Below, in pieces: positions 7,192 through 14,627 of a stretch of 41,255 nt of DNA (position 1 is the stretch's first letter; every line of letters starts with the position of its first letter). The notes beneath the pieces were generated by a model. That model made no database searches and was not told the DNA's origin. It was given only the letters and a program-made list of their open reading frames with translations. This DNA comes from Nitronereus sp964503895. Its GTDB lineage: Bacteria > Nitrospirota > Nitrospiria > Nitrospirales > UBA8639. The stretch is taken from the NCBI GenBank assembly GCA_964503895.1, contig CAZDCF010000012.1, positions 1 to 41,255 on the forward strand. The letters are read 5' to 3'. A program made the translations under genes and the position numbers.

Positions 7192-8199
7192 TTGAGCATT
7201 ATCAGAGTTTGTTTCGTTATTGTGATGAGTGTGGGGCTAATCGGGTGTGCGGGATCTCTTCAATTGGTGAAGCGCAGCCAAATGCATATGGGGACCTTGG
7301 TGTTTTTAACGGCTGTGGCTCCTGATGAACAAATTGCCCATCGTGCGGTCCAAGAAGGCTTTGCTGAAATTCATCGTTTGGAAACCATCTTGAGTACGTG
7401 GATTCCTGACAGCGAGCTTTCCCGTGTCAATGCCAGTGCAGGCCAAATGGCTATAGAAGTCGGGCCGGAAACTCTTGAAATCTTGACTCAATCATTAAAA
7501 ATGGACCGGTTGACGCAAGGCAGATTCAACATCGCAATAGGTCCTGCAGTTGAGGCGTGGAATGTGAGTCGAGAGGGGCGTATACCCTCCTCAAAGGAAT
7601 TAGATGCAGCTCGACTATTAATTAATTTAGGAAATTTACAAATAGACCAGGAATTGCACACGGTGTATTTAAGAGTGTCAGGAATGCGTGTGGATATCGG
7701 AGGTATTGGCAAAGGGTATGCTGCGGATCTTGCTGCCGAAGTTATGAGAGACGCTGGTGCGACTGGAGGCGTCGTTGCTATCTCCGGTGACATTAAAACC
7801 TTTGGTCGGTTGCCGGAAGGTGACAGGTTCATGTTTGGTATTCAACATCCACGCAAAGAGGGGGCATTACTCGGTCAATTGGAACTTGAGGATGAAGCTG
7901 TATCTACCGCAGGGGACTACCAACGGTATTTTATGAAGGATGGAGTTCGTTATCATCACATTCTAGATCCCCAAACACTTCAACCAGCTCGGTTGTCTCA
8001 AAGTGTAACAGTCGTAGCGAAAGAAGGTGTGCTCGCCGATGGCCTCGATACGGGCATCTTTGTGATGGGGCCCGAAAAAGGTATGGCGTTGCTCGAGAGT
8101 CTAGATGGAGTAGAAGGGGTGATAGTCGGGCAGACCGGAGAAGTCTTTATATCTTCAGGATTGAAAGGGCGATTACATATGATTGAGCAAGGGCAATAG
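7192..8199 (+). CDS. apbE: FAD:protein FMN transferase (ApbE), lipoprotein form
   Basis: Transfers FMN from FAD to a Ser/Thr of FMN-binding domain proteins outside the cytoplasm. The family motifs are present in order: VDIGGIGKGYAAD around residue 165, ISGDIKTFG, AVSTAGDYQRYF, HHILDPQT and DGLDTGIFVMG, the last two including the acidic and Thr residues that bind Mg2+. The 335 aa length is normal. The start is TTG at 7192 with AGGAAA six bases upstream; it provides a signal peptide and the lipobox LIGC, so the enzyme is membrane-tethered. The likely substrate is the FMN-binding protein of the divergent operon (T193 there). Confidence 0.93.
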   Translation: MSIIRVCFVIVMSVGLIGCAGSLQLVKRSQMHMGTLVFLTAVAPDEQIAHRAVQEGFAEIHRLETILSTWIPDSELSRVNASAGQMAIEVGPETLEILTQSLKMDRLTQGRFNIAIGPAVEAWNVSREGRIPSSKELDAARLLINLGNLQIDQELHTVYLRVSGMRVDIGGIGKGYAADLAAEVMRDAGATGGVVAISGDIKTFGRLPEGDRFMFGIQHPRKEGALLGQLELEDEAVSTAGDYQRYFMKDGVRYHHILDPQTLQPARLSQSVTVVAKEGVLADGLDTGIFVMGPEKGMALLESLDGVEGVIVGQTGEVFISSGLKGRLHMIEQGQ

Positions 8200-8217
8200 G
8201 GAGTTGGTTGTTGATCT

Positions 8218-8250
8218 TACAAAAAGGGGCCGAGAAGGCCCCTTTTTGTA
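8218..8250. terminator. Bidirectional intrinsic terminator
   Basis: Perfect 14 bp arms (TACAAAAAGGGGCC with its complement) around the loop GAGAA, with A and T runs on both sides. It separates the convergent apbE (rightward) and the His-rich Spy-like gene (leftward) and can serve both. Confidence 0.9.
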
Positions 8251-8285
8251 TCATTGAATTTGTATCATTACAGAGGCGGGGATAA

Positions 8286-9047
8286 TCAATAACTGCTCTT
8301 TTCTTTTCCTCCACGAGAGTACTTGCCCGCATGTGTCATATTCCCACCATGGGCTTTGATGCGCTCATGAATCTTATCCATCCGTGCCTGTTGCTCAGGA
8401 GACAACACGGTTTTTGCCTCCCGCTTAGCCTTGATAGAGGCCATATACAAATTTGCTTTTAACTCATGGACTTTTTTGAGGTGCGTTTCAATTGCTGACA
8501 GGGGAGCCTGATCATTACGTAATAATTCATGAAGGTCAATATTGGCCAATTCCACATTTGCCTTCATTGTAATGCGATCTTTTTTGTATTGTGTTTTAAG
8601 GGTGCGTAGTTGTTTTTCTTGACTAGCGGCAATACTCATCCCTTCCTTGAATTTTAATATATGATTGATAAATTCCACAGCCCCACGATGCACGCCGGGA
8701 TGCGTCGAACTGTGGCTACTATGACCCGTGCCAGCATGACCACCTCCATCATGCATCGAATGACCTTTCTTATAATGTCCGCTATGCCCAGAAGTCGTTC
8801 CATGGTGGGAATTCTTCATGCCAGGGTGACCCTTTGAATGATGCTTGTCTCCATGGGCGCTCATTCCGATGTGTTGAGTGCCGTGACCTCCATTTTGAGT
8901 TTCTGAATAACTGGAACTGTCATGGGGAGATGCGTGAGGCGAGTTTATTGCATTGGCCAAAGTGGGTACAGCCAACATCAAAACGAAAATGCTGCAACAT
9001 GCGTAGAAAGAAAACCAGATAGGTTTTGTGACTCTTGTAAACCTCAT
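8286..9047 (-). CDS. Spy/CpxP-like periplasmic protein with a His-rich insert
   Basis: 253 aa from the ATG at 9047, which has AAGGAGG eight bases upstream; an ATG at 9071 lacks this support. The signal peptide ends near ANA. Residues about 35-120 form a low-complexity His/Gly/Ser region with well over twenty His, suited to binding Zn, Cu, Ni or Fe. From about residue 120 on, the protein is all helical, with LSPEQQARMDKI near the C-terminus, an LTxxQ-type motif of the Spy/CpxP/CnrX family of metal-responsive periplasmic chaperones or sensors. The typical family member is about 150 aa, so the His-rich part is an insertion. It lies between the flavin unit and the iron operon, read in the same direction as the latter. 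Confidence 0.8.
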   Translation of the reverse strand: MRFTRVTKPIWFSFYACCSIFVLMLAVPTLANAINSPHASPHDSSSYSETQNGGHGTQHIGMSAHGDKHHSKGHPGMKNSHHGTTSGHSGHYKKGHSMHDGGGHAGTGHSSHSSTHPGVHRGAVEFINHILKFKEGMSIAASQEKQLRTLKTQYKKDRITMKANVELANIDLHELLRNDQAPLSAIETHLKKVHELKANLYMASIKAKREAKTVLSPEQQARMDKIHERIKAHGGNMTHAGKYSRGGKEKSSY

Positions 9048-9176
9048 GATTGGGTCCTCCTTTTCATGCAAACCAAAAGTGTGAATGGGAAAGATAAATG
9101 TTTTATGACGTAAGTAATCTCAAATGACTCACAAACATTATAAATCCTGAAATTTGAAGACGCGAATATCCCATGG

Positions 9177-10241
9177 TTATTTATGCTCAAAAACCACCGT
9201 GTGTGTGGCAATGACGTTGAATGAGACCGAAGTCCCGAGATGGTAAACCTGGGTTGATTCAGCATGGCTATGAATGAGAATTCCCGATTCTAGACGAATG
9301 CCATACAAATTTTCAGACCCTCGAAATTGACGGGTTTCAATTTGTGCACAGCCTGCCTCATCTTCTTGAATTTGAATATCATCGGGCCGAATCATCACCA
9401 TAACTTTGTAGCTTCCTTGATAGTCCCGAGGCTGTGGCAAGTTTCCTATTTCCGTGACGACAACATGATCTCGAATCTCACCTGGAATGAAATCGGCCTG
9501 CCCCACGAAGTTGGCGACAAAACGGGATGCGGGCATATGGTAAATGGTTTCTGGTTGGCCAAATTGTTCGAGCTTGCCCTGGCGTAGCACGGCGACTTTG
9601 TCTGACATAGTGAACGCTTCTTCGTGATCATGAGTTACCAAGATTGCTGTGGTTTGGGTTTTCTTGAGCAACTCATGCAGTTCGTCTCGCATTTTATAGG
9701 TCATATCAGGGTCAAGGTTACTGAATGGTTCATCAAGCAAAAGCAATACAGGTTGAGGAGCTAGTGCGCGGGCTAAGGCTACGCGTTGTTGTTGGCCTCC
9801 AGATAATTCGTGAGGGTATCGTTGGCCCAAATCAGTTAGACCCGTGAGGGAGAGCATATCTTCCACGCGATGACAGTATTCCTCAATGGAAAGTTGGGAT
9901 AAGCCAAATCCCACATTATCATTGACGCAAAGATGTGGGAAAAGTGCATAGTCTTGAAACACCATCCCAACCCGGCGTTGCTCAGGGGGAACATGATGAT
10001 GGGGTTCCGCGACTGACGTGCCATTCACCATTACAGATCCTTCCGTCACATTTTCAAATCCAGCAATGGCGCGCAATATTGTGGTTTTTCCAGACCCTGA
10101 TGGTCCGAGCAAGCAAATGATTTCGCCTTTTGACGCGGTTAACGAAATATTGTGGATGGCCGGTTTGTCCGATTCGTACGCGCAGGAAATGTTGTTCAGT
10201 TTCAGAACAATCGGAAGGTTGCTGGGTGCAGAATCAGTCAT
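9177..10241 (-). CDS. fbpC: Ferric iron ABC transporter, ATP-binding subunit
   Basis: ATPase of an Fbp/Sfu-type Fe(III) importer. Motifs are complete: Walker A GPSGSGKTT, Q-loop FQDYALFPH, signature LSGGQQQRVALARAL, Walker B VLLLLDEP, H-loop VTHDHEEA. A C-terminal TOBE-like regulatory part (residues about 270-350) contains VMIRPDDIQIQ. The start is taken at 10241 (354 aa), because the extra 27 residues of the longer frame are hydrophobic and unlike this family. It is the last gene of the fur-fbpA-fbpB-fbpC unit, about 120 bases after fbpB. Close relatives include spermidine/thiamine ATPases, but the neighbouring permease and binding protein support iron. Confidence 0.9.
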   Translation of the reverse strand: MTDSAPSNLPIVLKLNNISCAYESDKPAIHNISLTASKGEIICLLGPSGSGKTTILRAIAGFENVTEGSVMVNGTSVAEPHHHVPPEQRRVGMVFQDYALFPHLCVNDNVGFGLSQLSIEEYCHRVEDMLSLTGLTDLGQRYPHELSGGQQQRVALARALAPQPVLLLLDEPFSNLDPDMTYKMRDELHELLKKTQTTAILVTHDHEEAFTMSDKVAVLRQGKLEQFGQPETIYHMPASRFVANFVGQADFIPGEIRDHVVVTEIGNLPQPRDYQGSYKVMVMIRPDDIQIQEDEAGCAQIETRQFRGSENLYGIRLESGILIHSHAESTQVYHLGTSVSFNVIATHTVVFEHK

Positions 10242-10360
10242 AGAAAAACAGCGGAACGGAATCCCCAATCCTTGAAGCAAGAAAGACAAATTTAGAAAGT
10301 AGCAGAAAGTATCATAGCGCAAGGGGAGGGTGGGCTACATGCCTCTGTTTGTACCATTCC

Positions 10361-11992
10361 TTACGCGTTACGTGTTACCGATTTTTTCCCCTTTTCCATT
10401 AACAGCAAAACGACAGGAACCGTAATGACTACAATGAGCAAAGCTGGAGGAGCTGCCAATTGATAAAGTTCTTCGCTCGCTTCCAGCCAAATACGTATAG
10501 CGAGTGTATCGAACCCAACGGGACGCAGCAAGAGTGTAGCAGGTAATTCTTTCATACATTGAATAAAAACAAGAATCCATGCACTCAAAAATCCCCCGCG
10601 GACCAAAGGAAATGTGATCGTGTGAAAGGTGCGGAATGAACCTGCGCCAAGACTGCGAGAAGCTTCTTCAAGATTAGGAGTGAGTTGATGTATGGTAGAT
10701 TCCATGCCCTGCAAAGCCACTGGCAAAAAGTGAACAAAATAAGCAATGAGTAAAACGATTGCAGTCCCGTAAAGTTCTGGAATCAATTGTGACACCAACA
10801 CGAGAACTGCCAGAGCGGCTACAGGTCCAGGCAAGACATAACCACTGTATGCGCCTTGGATGCACAATAGGCTAGCCCACGTTTGTTTTCGGCAAGCTAA
10901 ATAAGCCAACGGTATTCCAAAGAAAATGGCTAGTGTTGCAGTTATTGCGGCTAGAGAAAGGCTGTTCCAGAGATATCCAAAGAACATACTGGAAATATCG
11001 CCAGCTGCGAGAGCTGCCAGAGTCCATTGTACTAACAATACTACAGGAAGTCCGAATGCTGCAGCCACGATAAAGACGAGGTATCCGGAAAAACAGGCAG
11101 TTTGTAGGGGACTGCAGACTTGTGGAATCGGTTTACGGAATCGGCTAGTTGTTTGATAAAACCGACTGCGCTGTCGAAACCACCGTTCCCCCAGTAAAAA
11201 TAGGAACGTGCTTCCCACCAAGAGCAAGCTCAAACAGGCTGCTGCCGTATTATCAAACCGCCCCGTCATTTGTTGATAGATGGCATAAGTGAAAGTTTGA
11301 AAGCGCAACATCGAGACCGCACCGAAATCCGAAACTACATAGAGAATAGCCAAAAAGAGTCCTGCTATTAGCGATGGTCGAATCATGGGGAGGGAGACGC
11401 GAAAGAAAGTACTGAGTCGGCTTGCACCCATGGCACGAGCGGCCTCTTCAAACGAAACATTAAAGTTTTTAAGGGCTGATCTTGCCAGCAAATATACAAA
11501 TGGGAAGGTATTTAATGACATAACCAATACCGCTCCCGCGAAACTGAATGGCGAAAAAATTTGAGCGTCTGGTCCTGCAATCGTTTGCCAGACTTGTTCC
11601 AAGGGCCCATGGCGTTGCAGTAAATATGTATAGGTATACGCCAACACATACGAGGGGATGGCTAAGGGAAGAAGAATGAGCCAGTCCCACACGGCCGAAC
11701 CTGGAAACCGATACCGTGTAATAATCCAGGCCAACGAGACTCCTAGAACCAAGTCAATGATTGCTACTCCTATGGCCAAGGACGAGGTGTTAACCAATAA
11801 TTCTGGGATGCGGGTAGTCCAGAGTCGACGCCAGATGGCTGTGTCGGCGACGACTGCGGAAAATAAGACATACAACAGTGGAAGCGTAACGAGAATGGCC
11901 AGGAAAAAGGCAATAAGGACGAGTGGCGAAGGTAAACGAAAGGGCCAACGATAGAAGTTGAGGTAAGGATTAGCGGAGGCCAACGTGTTCAA
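10361..11992 (-). CDS. fbpB: Ferric iron ABC transporter permease, fused double domain
   Basis: A 543 aa inner-membrane protein with about 12 membrane segments. It is two BPD_transp_1 permease domains in one chain, the standard FbpB architecture. Each half has an EAA loop that contacts the ATPase: EEAARAMGASRLSTFF in the first and EEASRSLGAGSFRTFH in the second. The first start is TTG at 11992, which overlaps the end of fbpA by 23 bases; another TTG at 11983 is possible. No good Shine-Dalgarno site is visible, so translational coupling to fbpA is likely. Confidence 0.92.
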   Translation of the reverse strand: MNTLASANPYLNFYRWPFRLPSPLVLIAFFLAILVTLPLLYVLFSAVVADTAIWRRLWTTRIPELLVNTSSLAIGVAIIDLVLGVSLAWIITRYRFPGSAVWDWLILLPLAIPSYVLAYTYTYLLQRHGPLEQVWQTIAGPDAQIFSPFSFAGAVLVMSLNTFPFVYLLARSALKNFNVSFEEAARAMGASRLSTFFRVSLPMIRPSLIAGLFLAILYVVSDFGAVSMLRFQTFTYAIYQQMTGRFDNTAAACLSLLLVGSTFLFLLGERWFRQRSRFYQTTSRFRKPIPQVCSPLQTACFSGYLVFIVAAAFGLPVVLLVQWTLAALAAGDISSMFFGYLWNSLSLAAITATLAIFFGIPLAYLACRKQTWASLLCIQGAYSGYVLPGPVAALAVLVLVSQLIPELYGTAIVLLIAYFVHFLPVALQGMESTIHQLTPNLEEASRSLGAGSFRTFHTITFPLVRGGFLSAWILVFIQCMKELPATLLLRPVGFDTLAIRIWLEASEELYQLAAPPALLIVVITVPVVLLLMEKGKKSVTRNA

Positions 11993-12992
11993 TCACGGTC
12001 ATAGTGGGGTCACGGAGTTCCGCCAAACGGGATAAGGGAACACTTGCGACCTGAAAACTTTTTAACGGTTTCAATTCCGACATGGCATCCACGTTGGCAT
12101 TCAGAGGGTATTCTTTATTCACACTAGAAAACATCTGTTGTCCTTTTTCGGAGATGAGGAATTCCACCAGCGCCTTGGCTTGCGCGAGATGTTTTGTCTG
12201 TGCGGTAATACCAACTCCAGCAGCATTAAGCACAATGCCCATACCCTGTTTTTCTTGGTCTGGTAGCAACTGGGCGATTGGAGCCTTCGGGTTTTTGGCC
12301 AAATGACGGTTGATATAGTAGTGGTTTACTAACCCCACCGCGACTTCGCCACGGGCAACAGCCGCTACGATTTGTCGGTTCTTTCCATACACTGCGTTGC
12401 CGGCATTTTCTTTAAGGCCGTGGAGAAACTTTTTCGTGGCCAAATCACCCTTGATTTCGCGAATAACGGAAATTCCGGTTTGCAGATACACACTTCCCGC
12501 ACTAGGAATCGCCACTTTTCCTTTCCACTTTGGTTGAGCCAGTTGCAAGATTGAGGAAAGCTCTTCAGGTTTGATCATCGTGGTGTTATACACGACGACC
12601 CAAATTCGGCCGGATAACCCAATCCAACTATTGTCTGCCGCTCGAAAGGATGAAGGAATTGTCTCGATTCCACGAATTTCTGCTGGTTGCAAAAGCTGAA
12701 GCTCTCTTGCACGTTCAAGTGTGCCCGCATCGTTAGTGATAAACACATCAGCTGGTGAGTGTTTGCCTTCAAGTTTCAAACGGTTCACAAGCGCGGGACT
12801 ATCTGCAGTCAGCATTTGAATGGAAATGCCAGACTCAGTTTGAAATGCATCGAGGACAGGCTTAATCAACCGTTCAGCTCTTCCAGAGTATACAATCAGA
12901 GGGTCGCCGGCATATGAAAGTGTTGAGATGCAGAATATGAAGATAAGCAGGCCAAGCAAACTGGCAATGTCATGTCTTGTGGGTTGGGGCAT
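11970..12992 (-). CDS. fbpA: Periplasmic ferric iron-binding protein
   Basis: Substrate-binding component of the Fe(III) transporter (type 2 periplasmic fold). 340 aa from ATG at 12992, only ten bases after the fur stop; the upstream extension of the frame lies inside fur and is rejected. The signal peptide ends LSYA. The mature start DPLIVYSGRAERLIKPVLDAF is typical of FbpA/FutA/IdiA. VNHYYINRHL supplies the pair of adjacent Tyr residues that coordinate iron in this family. SSVNKEYPLN near the end is also characteristic. It is expected to deliver iron to FbpB/FbpC. Confidence 0.93.
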   Translation of the reverse strand: MPQPTRHDIASLLGLLIFIFCISTLSYAGDPLIVYSGRAERLIKPVLDAFQTESGISIQMLTADSPALVNRLKLEGKHSPADVFITNDAGTLERARELQLLQPAEIRGIETIPSSFRAADNSWIGLSGRIWVVVYNTTMIKPEELSSILQLAQPKWKGKVAIPSAGSVYLQTGISVIREIKGDLATKKFLHGLKENAGNAVYGKNRQIVAAVARGEVAVGLVNHYYINRHLAKNPKAPIAQLLPDQEKQGMGIVLNAAGVGITAQTKHLAQAKALVEFLISEKGQQMFSSVNKEYPLNANVDAMSELKPLKSFQVASVPLSRLAELRDPTMTVIEHVGLR

Positions 12993-13002
12993 AAGGTTTA
13001 GT

Positions 13003-13485
13003 TCAGGGGTTGTGTGGTTTCTCGTTGAGCATGCGCCCACAATTTTTGCATTCCCCAGTGGGAAGCCGAACGGGGTTGCCGTAGAGTTCAAGTTTGTGAG
13101 TGTTGATGGTAAACCCATTATCCCGAGCAACTTTTTCTTGCAGTTCCTCAATTTGGCAATTTTCAAACTCGATTATTTTATCACACAGTATGCAAATCAA
13201 ATGGTCGTGATGCCCTTTATGCGCGACATTATCGAATTTCGTTTGCGAGCCAAAGTGTTGTTCCTGGGCTAAACCAGATTCACACAAGAGCTTAAGCGTC
13301 CGGTAAACTGTTGCTAATCCAATATAGGGATCCTTCTTTGCGAGCATGCGATACATTTGCTCTGCGGTCACATGCTCTATTTTGAGAAAGGCAGTGAGGA
13401 TATTTTCCCGTTGCCGAGTGAGTTTGAGGTTATTTTTGACGAGATGTTGCTTGAGGACTTCAAGTTCTTTGACAGGTCTGGTCAT
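13003..13485 (-). CDS. fur: Ferric uptake regulator (Fur)
   Basis: 160 aa. The N-terminal winged helix has LTRQRENILTAF and a recognition helix GLATVYRTLKLL (residues about 55-66). The C-terminal dimer/metal domain has HKGHHDHLICILC, ENC and CKNC, giving the His-rich regulatory site and two CxxC-type structural zinc sites. It is the first gene of the leftward iron-uptake operon (fbpA begins ten bases on), so it probably regulates itself and the transporter. Candidate distant target: the Fur box at 6309-6327. PerR or Zur specificity cannot be excluded from sequence, but the operon context favours iron. Confidence 0.9.
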   Translation of the reverse strand: MTRPVKELEVLKQHLVKNNLKLTRQRENILTAFLKIEHVTAEQMYRMLAKKDPYIGLATVYRTLKLLCESGLAQEQHFGSQTKFDNVAHKGHHDHLICILCDKIIEFENCQIEELQEKVARDNGFTINTHKLELYGNPVRLPTGECKNCGRMLNEKPHNP

Positions 13486-13493
13486 GAATTAAT

Positions 13494-13545
13494 TCTCTTT
13501 CTCAATTGGGTGTTCTATTAAAACCAAAATAAGCCGCAGGGTCAA
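13494..13545 (-). promoter_or_regulatory. sigma70-like promoter of fur-fbpABC, with weak Fur-like site
   Basis: On the minus strand, TTGACC (13545-13540), a 17 bp spacer and TTTAAT (13522-13517) form a good sigma70 promoter about 25-30 bases upstream of the fur start codon. Just after it, GAGAAAGAGAATTAATTCA has only a partial Fur-box match (11 of 19). Autoregulation is plausible but weakly supported. Confidence 0.55.
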
Positions 13546-13790
13546 GCATATATTGCGTCCTATTTACCAAGTGCCCACGATCTGATTGAGATGGCTGTTT
13601 TGATAGTCCGCTGCAAATTGGCTGGAGCCTTTCAAATGTTGGGTGTATTATACTGCTCGCCCCAGGCAGCTAGTTCTTAGTTTGAGGTGGAAGCGTTCTT
13701 GTGTTGACGCCCTTCCTTTCTCCTCGTTAGGATTCCCATTCAATTTTCACTTGTTGCCTTATTCTCTGGAATGATGGTTCTCGGATTTTG

Positions 13791-14357
13791 ATGCGAAAAC
13801 CAAAAGAAATTACGATTGATCGAACGCTATTGATTTTTGTGCTCCATCTGTCAGAGTCCAAAGAATTTTCAATTATCAGCGATGTCAAGCTTCAACATCT
13901 GGTATTTCTTGCTGAACTGCAAATGCTTGGGAAAGGGTTGCGCGGCTTTCATTATGAGTTTATGCGCTATCCTTATGGTGTCTTTAGCAAGGATCTCGAC
14001 AATGATCTACTCGCATTGCGAAAGAAGGAACGGTTGCAGAACTTTGATGTGGTGGGGCAGGCTGAGGACTGTATCTCCCTATTAGAGAAAGCAGTCTCAG
14101 AGGTGGAAGTGCACGAGCAAGTTATGGAGATTATTCAAACGGTTGTTGAAAATTACGGCGGACAAGATCTTGATGAGATTGCAAAGTCTGTTGAAGATGT
14201 AGAAATCAGCGTGGTCGATCGGCCGGAAGAAAAAATATTGATCAAGGATATTCCTTTTCACTCAATAATTTTGGTTCCTTCTCGCATTGAAGTTGCTGGC
14301 GAAATGACGCTCTCTCCGAAAATTATCTCTCAACTCAATTCAGCCTTAGGCTTATAA
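13791..14357 (+). CDS. Panacea/YwgA-like protein
   Basis: A 188 aa soluble protein, starting at the ATG 13791 (the first TTG at 13788 is adjacent). Residues 31-77 (VKLQHLVFLAELQMLG, then HYEFMRYPYGVFSKDLDNDL) fit the Panacea/SocA/YwgA superfamily, in which KLQKLvfl...YGPyskel is the conserved core. Panacea-domain proteins are often antitoxins, and YwgA-type proteins are uncharacterised. The C-terminal third (VDRPEEKILIKDIPFHS) is unlike typical Panacea proteins. No adjacent toxin-sized gene is seen on the same strand, so this appears to be a solitary gene. Assignment by motif only. Confidence 0.55.
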   Translation: MRKPKEITIDRTLLIFVLHLSESKEFSIISDVKLQHLVFLAELQMLGKGLRGFHYEFMRYPYGVFSKDLDNDLLALRKKERLQNFDVVGQAEDCISLLEKAVSEVEVHEQVMEIIQTVVENYGGQDLDEIAKSVEDVEISVVDRPEEKILIKDIPFHSIILVPSRIEVAGEMTLSPKIISQLNSALGL

Positions 14358-14627
14358 TTTTTTAATTGGCTTGAAGAGCTGGGCTAAGTCGAGGTGTACT
14401 CAGCCTGGCCAGGGCCCTCTGATCGGTAGGATTAATTGGACGATGATGATTGGGAGAAGATATTAACCATGAGGAGTTCTTTGATCTTCACGAGTTTATC
14501 TTGGCCAATTTCTTTGATTTTTTCCAGATTCGCATTGCTCTTAAAGAGAAATAGTGTCATGCCAATCAGAAGATTTTACAAAGCCAAATCTTTTAATGAA
14601 AGCGACATATGGGGAGAATGGGGACCA

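Noticed and set aside
13494..13515. Second Fur box ahead of fur
   Set aside because: Only 11 of 19 positions agree with the consensus; kept only as a weak note in the promoter entry, not as an independent feature.
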